Assembly: GCA_022539475.1 (NCBI GenBank)
Contig: VCMS01000009.1
Location: 322,043-386,042, forward strand
From: Gracilaria domingensis
Taxonomy: Eukaryota; Rhodophyta; Florideophyceae; Gracilariales; Gracilariaceae
Length of the DNA: 64,000 nucleotides
Direction: 5' to 3'
The notes under the pieces: model-generated
What the model saw: the letters and a program-made list of their open reading frames with translations, nothing else
The model's database searches: none
What the model was told of the DNA's origin: nothing
Shown here: piece after piece, positions 21,096 to 31,853 of the stretch
How positions within the stretch are numbered: position 1 is the stretch's first letter
How the letters are laid out: the number at the start of each line of letters is the position of its first letter
Translations under genes and position numbers: made by a program

Positions 21096-23537
21096 CCTTT
21101 TGCTTGATCTTGAAAGCATCGGTACTTCAACATAGAAGGTCGTGACAGCCTCTCTCTCCAGCAGCTCTCCGTCGTCTCAGCGGGACCTCTCGACCATCCG
21201 CATAGATCGGCAAGTACGACAGCTATCGAACGGTTCGAAACCGTTGGATGCGATAACCTCATCTACAGTTGATATGTACACCAAAATGATATACCAATCG
21301 ATCCAAAAAGGCTCTATCATGTGGTGTATATTAAAAAGAAGAATGTGTTACGTGTCCTATTCAGCTTCAGCATGGACATATGGAAGCACTCAAATTTTTT
21401 GCGCACAAAGCGCGCCGCGATAGGACGATTCCTGGAACCGTCCTAGAGAAACCGCTACGGTTCTGAGAACGTCGCCCATATTATGCATGATCATATTATC
21501 GATTGCATAGCCGATCTTCCATTGCCAAGATGAGAGCAATGGGCGCCATGACGCTCTTACCAGTGATCTCCTCGTTCATTGATGCTGAGCTTGAATAAAC
21601 TGAGGGATCACTGGTAAACTAACATCGATCATTTCTCTGGCAATGGCTACACCTTCTCCCGTGAATCTGAGAACTTGCTGCATCTCCGAGTGGCGAAGAC
21701 ACTGCGCAAGCTCAGGAATGTATTCTCTGAACTTCATAGAACTATTCTGCCGAGAACATGTTGGTGCTTCAAAGACACCAAATCAGCAGGGAAGTGAAAG
21801 TATTCGTGCTGAGCAAGCTCTCTTCATTTGCGGTGGATGGAATAAATCGAGGCAATGAGCTTGAGACACTAGTCCAATGCAGCGACTCTTCGTCTTCTGC
21901 TCAGAAGAAAAAGTACTACCGTAGGATGGGTATGGTACTGTCTCTCTGACTCTCAAAGAAATCTCTGTCGCCGCAAAATGTGGCTTATGTGCTACTGCTT
22001 CTTGACGGGCACGAAACCCGAAAAAAGCCGAGGGTTCCTTCCCCACTTGCGGCAGTCCTTCTTTGATCGTATTCATGCTATTGGCTTTTTTGCACCCTGC
22101 GAACTCTGCAGTGCGAGTCGCTCGGTTCGACAAAGGAAAGACTGGGCCTCAAACTCGTATCGCGGTGTAAGAGAGAGCTACTAATCCTCAAGACTTGGAG
22201 GATGATTCATGCCGATCTATTCTGTCATGTAGAAAGACTGCGTTTGTCGACTTGCGCAAGTAAGGTTCTACCAGATAACCAGGCCAATCCGAACCCAGTC
22301 TTTCTGCATATGCCAATGATGACAGGGCACAATTGGCTACCCAGGATATTGTTGGATGCTGCTGTAGAAAGTTACCGAAGTCGCCACCCAACTGAGCTGG
22401 TCAGAGTGACAGTCGTTCGGTGTAGATACTACGACCTTTGAATGGCTGAGAAAGCTCTCCTCGCGATAAACATTTTGATAACGAAAATTGTTCGTCTCGT
22501 TTCCTGTCGCTCTTACCAAAGGTACCCTTGGGTACCTAAGGGTAACGCTTGTGCTATATTACTGTTGAAAAGGAAAAGCAGATATGAAGTTAAGCATAAG
22601 CTGAAACACAGTTTGCGCAGAAGTGTTATGATGATGAACGAAATGTGTTCTGGGCGAAACACATGGTCACGGACTGGTTAAGGTAAATCAAAGGTAGAGC
22701 CCCCGAGAGTAGTAGCCAAGCCTCGAAAAATCCTTTGTTGAAGTAGTTTGGACGGATTCTGCCAATAACATGACCTTGATGTATTGTCGATGACATGATG
22801 TTCTCTTTTGAACCAATAAAGACCTAAATACTATCAACTTAGAAGAGGGCGAGAAAACTTAGGCGAGGCGTCGCCGACCATGACGAGGAAAGATTCACTT
22901 GGAGAGTTGGATGTTCGTGTACCAGTCGTAACCGTCTGTACGTCAAACATGACATCAGTTTTGAGTGTCTGACAGAAGGTTTCGAATTGAACTCATCCTG
23001 CAAACTGGGAAGAAGACAGTCCAATGCAGGGCATTTAGCCTTTCGCTCGTTGTACGTGTGCTAAGCACTAGCTAGGTATGCGTGACTCAAAGCTTTCGTT
23101 CTCAGATCTGTTGTCCAAACATGTGCAAAAAGATGGTCCAATAAGTATTTTGTTAGCCAGGTTGGACCAGGGCAATAGACGGCACGGCCTTGCAATGCGG
23201 GTTATCAACATTGATCGGATCTGAAAGAGTTTGATTGACGCCAATGAAGAAAGTAGGAAGACTATGAAAGTACTTCGTGTTGGAGGGACTGTAAGTCAGA
23301 CAACGAGGGTGACCCTTACTCTGCACCCTTGATACGAAGTTTTTCGTTGATCGGCAATCGCCGCGTCGCGGTCGACTGCATAGATAGGAAGGCTCCCTGC
23401 ACAGTATCTTACCGAAAGATTTTTCGGAGAATCAACCACGAGACCTGTCGAGCTCATGAGATGCAAACATTTGATCTACGCCACATATACCAAGGGTAGG
23501 AAACCTTTTCACCTAGTCTAATTTTCAGAAAAGCTCC

Positions 23538-23786
23538 TTAACCCTTTTGAGTTATGTCTAGCTCACTAGACATAAGCAAAATCCTTTCCATTGGCTACAA
23601 ATTCAATCGGTTTGAGCTCAAACCAATAACATTCGAACTTCAGTACCACGTGTGTTTCAATCAAAATAGTCTGTTCAACCACTCTCCCTCAGCCGCACGA
23701 TCGAGCAATTTCTTTCATTTTCATTGGCTACTTCTTATTATGTATAGCTCACTAGACATAAGAATTTTTAGTACCAAAAGGGTTAA
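23538..23786. mobile_element. piggyBac-type MITE with TTAA target duplications
   Basis: The sequence reads TTAA-CCCTTTTG...CAAAAGGG-TTAA. A 241-bp element (23542-23782) has 8-bp terminal inverted repeats beginning CCC and is flanked on both sides by TTAA, which is the diagnostic target duplication and terminus of the piggyBac superfamily. Just inside each end lies a 24-bp palindromic subterminal repeat (23552-23575 and 23738-23761), differing at one base, and CATTGGCTAC is repeated near both ends. There is no transposase, so it is non-autonomous and would have been mobilised in trans. Open frames crossing it are not genes. Confidence 0.85.
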
Positions 23787-25936
23787 TGATACGTTTCGCC
23801 AAGAAAAGTGCATGTTCGAATTGCTGAAAGAATCTACATGCTTCATCTTTGTCATGACATTTGTTCAAAAGAATCCTTTCAAGGGATGAAGTGTAACCGG
23901 CCTGAGCACTGGCACCCTGTCGAAGCAACTTCTAGGTGTACCGGATAAGTCCTTGATGGTTTGACCTGCAAAACCCGGATCGAGCCAATCGCCCTGACAA
24001 TACTAGATGTCTCTTCCATCCTGCTTTATTGTTAAAGAGAAAAAAAGAGAAAACAAGAATATATGTTTTTGTCCAACAACTTTACACATTGTGGAGAAGT
24101 TTGTTTCGCAGCAGATTCGTAATGTACAGGAAGGCATTCAAGAAGCACTATTAGAAGCCAGCAATCAAAACTAAATCGATGCACATGTGCACAATGACCA
24201 ATGACAATTTGAGAAAGGATTGTCATACAAGGCTCGCGAGGCATCGTAGGATGAAGCTGTAGACGAGAATACCGAACCTCAAACAGACATAGTGTATTAC
24301 ACGGGAGCTACAATGCTCAGGGGAATGCTGAATGCCATAAAACAATAGCCCATAGAGATTCGTGCAAAGAAAAAGATAGGTGATTATAGTCATCATGTAT
24401 GACTCTTTTCCCTATCTTGCTGCTTGCTCCGGATTGAAAGTTTCAATTCGCAATTGTCACCATTTTCTGGAAGCTTCTATTTTTGCGTTGATCAGCTTTG
24501 CAGGAAGCTATTTTTTATCATTCACTCTGCCACGATTTCAATGTACACGTACTTTGAATAACTAAAGTGTTGGAGCCCGCGCTGCTAGAATGTGAGAAGG
24601 AAATGTTTTTGACAGAAATATTGCGGTCCTCGGGTCAGTGCCGGAGGTATGAAGTTGACCCAGCGACACATGCATGTAGCGAGAGAATTCTTGCCATTTT
24701 TTGTGATCCGTGACATAGGTCACTGGTCCAGAGTGACTCTTGTCAGAGTCTGGACTTGTCACAATCTGTTATGGATTTTAATTTGAAAATAATACTAATT
24801 GCTCCACAATCAATGGTTCTGTCAGGTAATCGGCTCATCCACGCATGACGCGTACACATACACGTGTACTTTTTAGTACCGTTGGTACCTTTATTACCTC
24901 TGGAAATTTGTGCAATCACTTGTTGCTTGTGTTGCATCATTGACGAGCGCCCCATTACCAACATCGAAGGAGGGATTCTGGCTGGAGCTCTAAGAGAAGC
25001 GGACAATCAACATTTCATGTATCAGGCCAGTCAGTGTCCCATGTCATGGACCAACAACTCGGATTCATGCAATGGCATTGAACAACATCTTCATGATGAT
25101 GATCCCCCTGCCTGTCAATCCCACTGGGAAGCGTACAGAGCGGACGTAGCGAAGGGTATCGAATTACAAGTTTCTACCAGAAGAAGAGGTACAGTGATTG
25201 TTGTGTAGTCACAAGCAGTATTAGTTTTTGATGAGTTCTCGGAGTTGGTGACCAACAGCAAGTACGATACGTATATTATTACAACCTGGACAACTGGGCA
25301 TCCTCGTTGTCTTGAGAATTTAGTTCTAATAGCTCTACTATGAGTGCAACATGACTATCGATATGATAATACAATCGTCTGTTTATGTCTGGGCCTGTTT
25401 GTATCCTGATCTGTGTAGGTAGAAAGAGGCTTGGATATAGTTATATCCTATAACCATTTGAAACCGTGCAGTTTATCTTCGCACAGCGATCGAGAGAGAG
25501 AGGCTATCCTTATACCATTATGATATATTCTTCGATTTACAGTATCTGTTGTAGTCTCACTTCACTTGGTTTCGACATCAAGGCCGAATGTTTCAAATAG
25601 TATGCTCTTTTCTAATCTATACCGATTGTTTCTCCGCCATGATTGTACACAACACTTTGTGTAACCTTTGCTTCGAGCAACAGATAGATCACTGATCTTT
25701 GATCACGCTATACGAAAGTCAACATGCGGTAAATGCAGTGTGACGCTATGATACAGGGCAACAAAGAGGGTCAGAACAAGTAAATCCAAGTTGGCAGATC
25801 TTAAAACGACTTATGAATCCAGGAATAGGCTTTATGTCGATAATCTTCTGTATGCAGTGGCCCAAGAATGTCCATGCCTGGAGCCTTCTTGAGAGTAGTA
25901 TGACACAATCATTGGTACATTTATTGCTACATAGCC

Positions 25937-26077
25937 GAGAGCTTCCGGCATCTTTGTGCCAGAAAGATACCGGGCATGACTTACATTCATCATCATGAGA
26001 TGCATATCCGAAAGCTTCCAGTATCTCTGCAAGAAAAGTACCAGGCTGGACATAAATACATTCATCATGAGAAGGCA
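25937..26077. repeat. diverged tandem duplication, unit about 71 bp
   Basis: Two adjacent copies begin CCGAGAGCTTCCGGCATCT and CCGAAAGCTTCCAGTATCT and both end with an ATTCATCATGAGA-like segment. Divergence between copies is considerable, so the duplication is old. Confidence 0.7.
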
Positions 26078-26703
26078 CAGCATCCTTGAAGTTTTGCATC
26101 GTTCAGTACCTATCGGCTTGAAGCCGATATACCAAAATACCCTGGACACCTTCGTATAATTTCTTTACATTTGTAACCTGACATGTCCAGGCTCTCAATA
26201 GCCTGAAACGTTGGATACATGTGTAACTCTGTATTCCAGTTTGTCATTCGCGGTGCCTATCCAGATGTATCGTGAAGGGGAAACGTTGCCCCTGTCAGAC
26301 AGTCATTGACCCACGACACTTTGGGTTCGTAATGTTACCAGATGCTAATGAGATTGTGAGGCTCTGTTTGGGTTCGATAGGTGACTGGGTATGGCGTGGA
26401 AACACGCACGCAAACGAGGTTGGCTCAATGATTCACACAACGGGACATGTCAGCGCTGACATGGAACACTTTGCTATTGCTATAGAAGGCATACGTGCAG
26501 AAGATGTGACATAGCTGTGCATTCAATGCAGCAGTTTATTGATAAAAGTGACAAATGGAAGCTGTTGACGTGACATGTACTTCGTCCTCGACGACACATG
26601 GATCTCAAGTCCGTTAGAAGTCAACACATGCTGACGGTTTCAAATCGGTACAGAAGAGGGTGGAGGCGTACAGTTTGTGTCTGGTAATATGGGAGTAGGC
26701 ACT

Positions 26704-27072
26704 TCAGTTGTTGACAATGGGAGTGACATGGTGCACAACTTTGTCCGCAAGATGTTCACATCTGCATCTCGTGTCCTCATGAGGGCGCGGTTTGACGACC
26801 ATTCCCGAGTCGGACAGGATGCATTGAAAGGTACCTACGGTAGTAGATCGAACGCAAGTGTGAGTGGCCCAGGCTGGATCGATACATTCAAACGATGGAG
26901 CACAGATGTGGAAGGCACACCAGGCCGGATCGCCCAGCGGGCGGGCACACACGGATACCTTCTGAGTGAGCTGCTCACGACAGGGGCAGGTGCGCAGCGG
27001 GGTGGCCGAGGTTATGGTGAGCGACAGGGTGGCGAAGAGGGTGAGCAGCAACGTAATGCGCACGTGAGACAT
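26704..27072 (-). CDS. small secreted cysteine-rich protein
   Basis: A 122-residue protein with a clear signal peptide (MSHVRITLLLTLFATLSLTI, cleavage probably after TSA). The mature part has ten cysteines, spaced as CPC, VC, WC, IC, EC, TC, QC and CRC, an even number compatible with disulfides. It begins at an ATG with a TATA-like box (CATATAAGG) about 110 bp upstream, supporting a real promoter. I recognise no family. Possible roles (cell-wall protein, defence peptide, protease inhibitor) are guesses. It is divergent from the copper-transporter gene. Confidence 0.7.
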   Translation of the reverse strand: MSHVRITLLLTLFATLSLTITSATPLRTCPCREQLTQKVSVCARPLGDPAWCAFHICAPSFECIDPAWATHTCVRSTTVGTFQCILSDSGMVVKPRPHEDTRCRCEHLADKVVHHVTPIVNN

Positions 27073-28212
27073 GGTGAATGGGGGCTGTTATGGCGAACAG
27101 TGGCTGGTTGCGATTGTGATTTGGGTGGAGGTGTTGGGCTGTGGGGGATGAGAGGGATGGAAGTTGTGGGCGATACTGGGCCTTATATGGAAGAACGGGG
27201 CGACTATTGCAAGTCGGAACATGCAAGATTCGAAAGGTTTGGGCGCCATACGTTCTGGAGAAGAATGCAGTTTGGAAACTGACCAAGACGGCCAATGGGG
27301 GCTAGAACACTTGCCAGCGGCACAGTTTGGAAAGAGGCATTGTTCGAAGAGCAGCGTTGTTCGAATGGCGGCCTGGCGCAGAGCGCGGACAAATGCAGCG
27401 GAGCAGTGCGGGACGTGAACGGCATGCAGCAGCATTGGGATTGAAGCTCATGCTGCTCCCAAAGTGATGCAGCAGCCGCCGCGAAGAGTCGCCGGCGTCA
27501 GCGCGAAGCCGTGCGGCATCAGGCTGACTTCATCAGCAGACAGCAGTGTGCACAACAGTGCAGTGCTTGGCGATGAACTGGCGCGCTCTCAAAGGTCGTG
27601 TGGCTTTTCTGCCGCGAATGCATGACCTGTGCACTGTTCTGTGCGTCATCCAGCGGTGAGCTGTCAATAAAATGCACTTCATTCCTGCGACTTGGCGCCA
27701 TTGTGCGTGACAAAAACGTAAGCAGGCTGAGCCAGCAATGGTATGTTGACATGGCGGTGGACAGCAGCTGGTAAACAGCGATGGGCCGGCTCCGGACTGT
27801 GGACAAAAACGTGGGCACGTGGACACGCGCACGACGCGAGCGCGTGGGCGCCGAGTACATCTCTCGCAAGCGCTCAGGAAAGAAGCTTCGTGGCCGAGCT
27901 GCGAGCAGCCGCGCACCTTCCCGATGCATCGCGAGAGCGCCGCGCCGCGGCTGTACGCAACGCGGCGCTCGCGGGTCGCGCCACTGCTTGGCGATGCGCC
28001 GTTTTTCCGTGGCGCGGCGCGCGCCAGCGCCCTTGCGGTCTGCAGATTCGCCGCCGCGTGCACCCAGTGCGTACTTATCCAGCGCAGTGCTCGCAGCTCC
28101 GACGCTGATACTCGCGGGCTGATTCCAACCTTCTCCACCCGCTCCGTCTCCGTTGCAGCTGCTGTTGTTTCCTCCTTTTGTCCGCAGTGAACGCGAGGTT
28201 GCAAGTACTGAG
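27073..28212. other. divergent intergenic region, GC-rich on the right
   Basis: 1.14 kb between the starts of the secreted Cys-rich gene and the CTR gene. The right part (27780-28120) is strongly GC-rich with open frames in every reading frame, a composition effect. I see no supportable gene. Confidence 0.5.
27181..27189 (-). promoter_or_regulatory. TATA box (CATATAAGG) of the secreted Cys-rich gene
   Basis: On the minus strand, about 110 bp before the start codon. Confidence 0.6.
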
Positions 28213-28800
28213 ATGGACCCGGATATGAGTGGCGGCATGGACATGGGCGGCGGTGACATGGATATGGGCGGCGGTGACATGGATATGGGCGGCGGTGACA
28301 TGGATATGGGCGGCGGTGACATGGATATGGGCGGCGGCGGCGGCGCCAACTCCACTGCTGGCGGTGGCGACGCCAACTCCACTGCTGGCGGTGGCGACCA
28401 CAGTATGATGGGGCATCAGATGAGCCCGTTTCTGTTCATTCGCACTACAGGTTTCTTTGTGCTGTTCAAAGAAGCCAACATCCAGTCCACGGGCGCGTTT
28501 GTTGGGGCGTTGATTTTGTCGTTCATCTTCGCCCTTTTGTCCACCATGCTATCGCTGGTCATTCGCAGCATGGAGGAGCGAACCTTGGCAGGCTCCAAGG
28601 GCGCCATGAAGTTCATCACCGGTCTCCAGCATGGATTCCGAACATTCCTTCACTATGTTGCGATGCTCATCGTCATGACCATGAATGTGTGGCTCATCGT
28701 TGCCGTCGTGGCTGGCCATGCCTTGGGATGGACTGTCTACGCTCTGGCGATTCATAGGACGCTGAAGGATGGCGCTAACAAGGCGGCCTGTGATTGCTAA
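28213..28800 (+). CDS. CTR: CTR-family high-affinity copper transporter
   Basis: A 195-residue protein. Residues 1-60 are Met-, Gly- and Asp-rich (MDMGGGD repeats), the extracellular copper-binding ectodomain. Three membrane segments follow. The second contains the essential M-x3-M motif (MLIVM in HYVAMLIVMTMNVW) and the third the G-x3-G packing motif (GHALG). The C-terminus ends in CDC, matching the CxC/HCH copper-relay ending of CTR proteins. These proteins form trimers that import Cu(I) at the plasma membrane, or release it from a vacuole. I chose the ATG at 28213 because the Met-rich domain begins there; the frame is open further upstream without a typical leader. The repeat number in the ectodomain could vary between individuals. 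Confidence 0.93.
   Translation: MDPDMSGGMDMGGGDMDMGGGDMDMGGGDMDMGGGDMDMGGGGGANSTAGGGDANSTAGGGDHSMMGHQMSPFLFIRTTGFFVLFKEANIQSTGAFVGALILSFIFALLSTMLSLVIRSMEERTLAGSKGAMKFITGLQHGFRTFLHYVAMLIVMTMNVWLIVAVVAGHALGWTVYALAIHRTLKDGANKAACDC
28237..28341 (+). repeat. 21-bp tandem repeat, five units, coding MDMGGGD
   Basis: Five in-frame units of 21 bp, nearly identical at DNA level, indicating recent expansion or homogenisation. They form the Met-rich copper-binding ectodomain. Confidence 0.95.
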
Positions 28801-29350
28801 CTTATGTACTCATGTGCGAGATTTTCCAAGTAAAGAGCCAGTGATTGTCGTATTGTTTTGGATTAGTTAAAGAGAAAGCTGACTCTTGCTTTATTTTGTG
28901 ACGATGTTTGTAGTACACAAACTAATTACCGAACGAACATACGTGAGCCTGTCCCGATGCCCGCACCACTCACACAACCCTTTTTCCGTATGTGTTGCAG
29001 TGCTCATGGCCCAAGTGCAGCGTGCTGCAAGACTTGCGCACCTTGCACCTTGCGAGCAGCGAGTCTTGATATCCTACCGTTGCGTGCTAAGGGCTAGCCT
29101 TCTATCCCTAAGATTATCTGGATGGCGCAGTTTTGTGTGTTCGCTTGTGATTCGTCTGCGCAACCGGCAAGTGTCGGCCCAAGTGTCCAGCTGCCAACTT
29201 GCAGTCCCAGACGCAGGGGTTTTACTTCGGGACCATAGATCATCATGAACTTGAGCCACGTGTGCAGCTCGCTGTAAACGCATTTTCCGAATGCATCACC
29301 GTCGCCGACGCCCCCACCCCCCCCACGCCCTGTCCCGACGCGCCTTAGCC
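28801..29350. other. intergenic between CTR and U1-C genes
   Basis: 550 bp with no supportable gene. It carries the CTR 3' end and the U1-C promoter. Confidence 0.5.
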
Positions 29351-29782
29351 ATGGGCAAATGCTACTGCGACTACTGCGACGTCTTTCTCACAAACGACTC
29401 CGTCGCCGTCCGCAAGCAGCACAACGAAGGCAATCGACACAAGTACAATGTGTGCGAATACTATCGTCAGTACATTGGAGAGCAGCTTCAAAAGCAGATT
29501 GATCAAATAGTTCACCAGTTCGAAATCAACGTCGCCGCCGGATTGATCCGCCCCACTTATGGACTGCCGCCGGCTGCCAAGGCTCAGATAGTGCTACAGA
29601 AGGCGCAAGGCGCTGCTACGCACCCGGAAATCACAGATGCGCCGCCGAACAACCACACCATGAACGACCAGCGAGCGCAGCCGCCGCCACATCAGGCTTC
29701 GCAACCGCAACCGCAGCCGCAGCCGCAACAGATGCCAACTCCACATGCCAACGCTGCGCAAAACGCCAGTCTGGCAGAATGA
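29351..29782 (+). CDS. SNRPC: U1 small nuclear ribonucleoprotein C
   Basis: A 143-residue protein starting MGKCYCDYCDVFLTNDS, the hallmark U1-C zinc finger (C-x2-C followed by H-x5-H in KQHNEGNRHKYN), then the conserved helix VCEYYRQYIGEQLQKQID. The C-terminal half is Pro-, Gln- and Ala-rich, as in other U1-C proteins. It stabilises U1 snRNP pairing with 5' splice sites in the nucleus. The start was set at the ATG giving MGKCYC; upstream in-frame codons encode an atypical basic leader. Its stop lies 45 bp from the stop of the convergent seryl-tRNA synthetase gene, so their transcripts must overlap. Its presence fits an organism that keeps a spliceosome despite few introns. Confidence 0.97.
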   Translation: MGKCYCDYCDVFLTNDSVAVRKQHNEGNRHKYNVCEYYRQYIGEQLQKQIDQIVHQFEINVAAGLIRPTYGLPPAAKAQIVLQKAQGAATHPEITDAPPNNHTMNDQRAQPPPHQASQPQPQPQPQQMPTPHANAAQNASLAE

Positions 29783-29827
29783 GCCTTTCATACGCTCGTT
29801 TATTCAACTTAATCAACAAAACCACGT

Positions 29828-31222
29828 TTACTTCTTCTTAGAGCCCTTTACCTTAATCTTTGGCGGGTCCCGTACAAACGGAATCTCATCCATTCCCATG
29901 ATGGGACGCAGTACTTCGGGTACCGTGATTCCACTCTCCGTTTGATAAGTCTCCAGAATACAACAGATCGTTCTCGTCGTCGCGCAAAGCGTGGAGTTCA
30001 GCATATGCACGTATCGCTTGTTCGTATCTCCCATCTTCTTGATCCCGCACCTCGTCTCCAATTTCCGTGACTGATAATCAGTACAGTTAGAAGCCGACAC
30101 AAGCTCGCGATATTCACCTTTCCCGCCGCTGGCGCCCGGGAACCAAGCTTCCAGATCATACTTCTTCGACGCCGCATCGTTCATAGCGCCCGAGACAATG
30201 CTGATTACCTGGTATGTAAGTCCAAGCGTTTGATAAAACTCCTCTGCGTTGTGAATCATCGTCTCCAGCATTTCGTACGACGCGTTGTCATCCGGCGACG
30301 TGACGCAAAACTGCTCGATCTTATCGAATTGGTGCACTCGGAAAATGCCTAGTTGATCTCGTCCGTGAGAGCCTGCTTCCTTCCTAAAGTTCGTAGAGAA
30401 ACCTGCGAACTTTCGCGGTAAGTTTCGTTCTTCCACCCATTCATCTGCGTGGTACACGCAAATTGGTTGTTCACTCGTTGCTATGAGATATTTGTCACCG
30501 TCTCCAGAAACCTTGTACAATTGCTCGTCGAAATCGTCAAGCTGTGCACACTTTGCCATTTGGTCCTTATCCATGAAATAGGGTGGTTGGAGAGGAGTGT
30601 AACCCCGCTCGCTTAGAAAACGTAGACTGTATTGAATGACAGCCATGTTAAGCATCACTGCCGGTCCCATGAGATAGTAACCTCTGCTACCAGCACAGCT
30701 GACTCCCCGTGCGTACTCCACTCCACCAATCATGTGTAACAGATCAACGTGCGTGAGTCCCTTTCCAGGGGCTGGTGGTCGTTCGCCAGTTTCCGGCCAT
30801 ACGCGCTCCACGCGGTTGTGCTCTTCATCAGCGAAAACAGGCACGGTGTGATGAAGCACGTTTCCAATTGATTTCAAAACAGCATCACGCTCTTTCTCGA
30901 TACCTATGAGTCTTTCCTTGAGCTGAGACTCGTCTTTAGCAAGTACTTCCTTTTCTTGCTTGATCCTCGCTTCCTTGGAACCGTCTGGATCGATGTTTGT
31001 CTCAGGTTTTCTTCCTTTGATTTTAATCTCCTTCAATTGTCCATTGAGTTCGTTTCGTTTCTTCGAGATGCAATCTAGATCGTATCGTACGGATCGCCAA
31101 TCTTTATCCCACTTGATAACGTCATCGACAAGGCTTTCCTTCTTGAATCTTCTCCTCTGACTCTCTCTCACTAGTTCGGGATTTCCGCCGCGGTCTTCTC
31201 GAAAAAGATTTATGTCCAACAT
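29828..31222 (-). CDS. SARS1: cytosolic seryl-tRNA synthetase
   Basis: 464 residues, class II synthetase charging tRNA-Ser (and tRNA-Sec where present). The N-terminal 110 residues form the charged antiparallel coiled coil that grips the tRNA long arm (starting MLDINLFREDRGGNPELV, the typical eukaryotic N-terminus). Motif 2 is seen in NFRKEAGSHGRDQLGIFRVH and motif 3 in LCATTRTICCILETYQTE, both as in animal and plant cytosolic SerRS. The C-terminus ends in a Lys-rich KVKGSKKK tail, matching the eukaryotic cytosolic extension. No leader peptide is present, so it is the cytosolic form. Single exon, complete. Upstream it is divergent from the BUB1-type gene. Confidence 0.97.
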   Translation of the reverse strand: MLDINLFREDRGGNPELVRESQRRRFKKESLVDDVIKWDKDWRSVRYDLDCISKKRNELNGQLKEIKIKGRKPETNIDPDGSKEARIKQEKEVLAKDESQLKERLIGIEKERDAVLKSIGNVLHHTVPVFADEEHNRVERVWPETGERPPAPGKGLTHVDLLHMIGGVEYARGVSCAGSRGYYLMGPAVMLNMAVIQYSLRFLSERGYTPLQPPYFMDKDQMAKCAQLDDFDEQLYKVSGDGDKYLIATSEQPICVYHADEWVEERNLPRKFAGFSTNFRKEAGSHGRDQLGIFRVHQFDKIEQFCVTSPDDNASYEMLETMIHNAEEFYQTLGLTYQVISIVSGAMNDAASKKYDLEAWFPGASGGKGEYRELVSASNCTDYQSRKLETRCGIKKMGDTNKRYVHMLNSTLCATTRTICCILETYQTESGITVPEVLRPIMGMDEIPFVRDPPKIKVKGSKKK

Positions 31223-31853
31223 GTTTGCACAAAAGAGTTCGGGTAAACGGAATGAACCAAGTTTGGGCTGTTAAGTCAACCCGCGGGCAGAGGTCTGTAT
31301 TGTATTGTTTCGCAATGCAGGCCGGTGCTTATAAGAACCAGTGGCGCAGAATCAAGGCAAAGACGGCCTTCCGGACGTTGATTCACGATGGGGAAAGATT
31401 GATTCTTTGGCAGAAAGGTTACACCGGTGCGATTTTGGGAGGCGACTTGCTGCCGTCGATGGGCATCGCCGTTGTCATACTGCGGCAGATTCGCTTTTGT
31501 GCTGTTCGACGTGTGCCATCACGACACTTCAGCTGGTAATTTGCTTGCTGAAAAACAAATTCCTTTAATTGGAAGTTGAACAGCGACGAGAGGAACTTAC
31601 CGGCCCCATGTCATGTATGAAGGGTACCGCAAAACTCCGGTTTGAAAATTCAAACGTATCGGAGCATTTTTGAACTGGATGTATCCTTCGTGCGCGAAGG
31701 AAAGCATAGCTTTCCTGTGTGCGGAATCTAAACTCAACCTACCCGAAGTTCAAGCTCAGGCTTGCAGTATTGTTTCAACGCCGATTCTCTTGAATGCCTG
31801 CCTAATTGAGCAAGTCTCACTCCAAGCCTCTCAGCTGTCAATTTTCTCGAAGC
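31223..31853. promoter_or_regulatory. divergent promoter region, SerRS / BUB1
   Basis: 631 bp separate the two start codons. I see no clear TATA box. Open frames here are short and featureless. Confidence 0.45.

Larger units (their letters stand above)
20206..26703. other. 6.5-kb gene desert
   Basis: Only chance-like short frames on both strands, with no domain, signal peptide or spliceable pair I can support. It does hold a piggyBac-type MITE (23538-23786), two hairpins (21069-21095; 26111-26129 with arms TATCGGCTT/AAGCCGATA) and a diverged tandem duplication (25937-26077). Confidence 0.5.

Noticed and set aside
21200-21270. GGTTCGAAAC motif as a tRNA T-loop
   Set aside because: No acceptor, D or anticodon stem can be formed around it. 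No other tRNA candidate was found by eye, though a covariance search (tRNAscan-SE) would be needed to exclude them.
23554-23889. 111-codon rightward frame
   Set aside because: It begins inside the MITE and runs out of it, so it is a chance frame.
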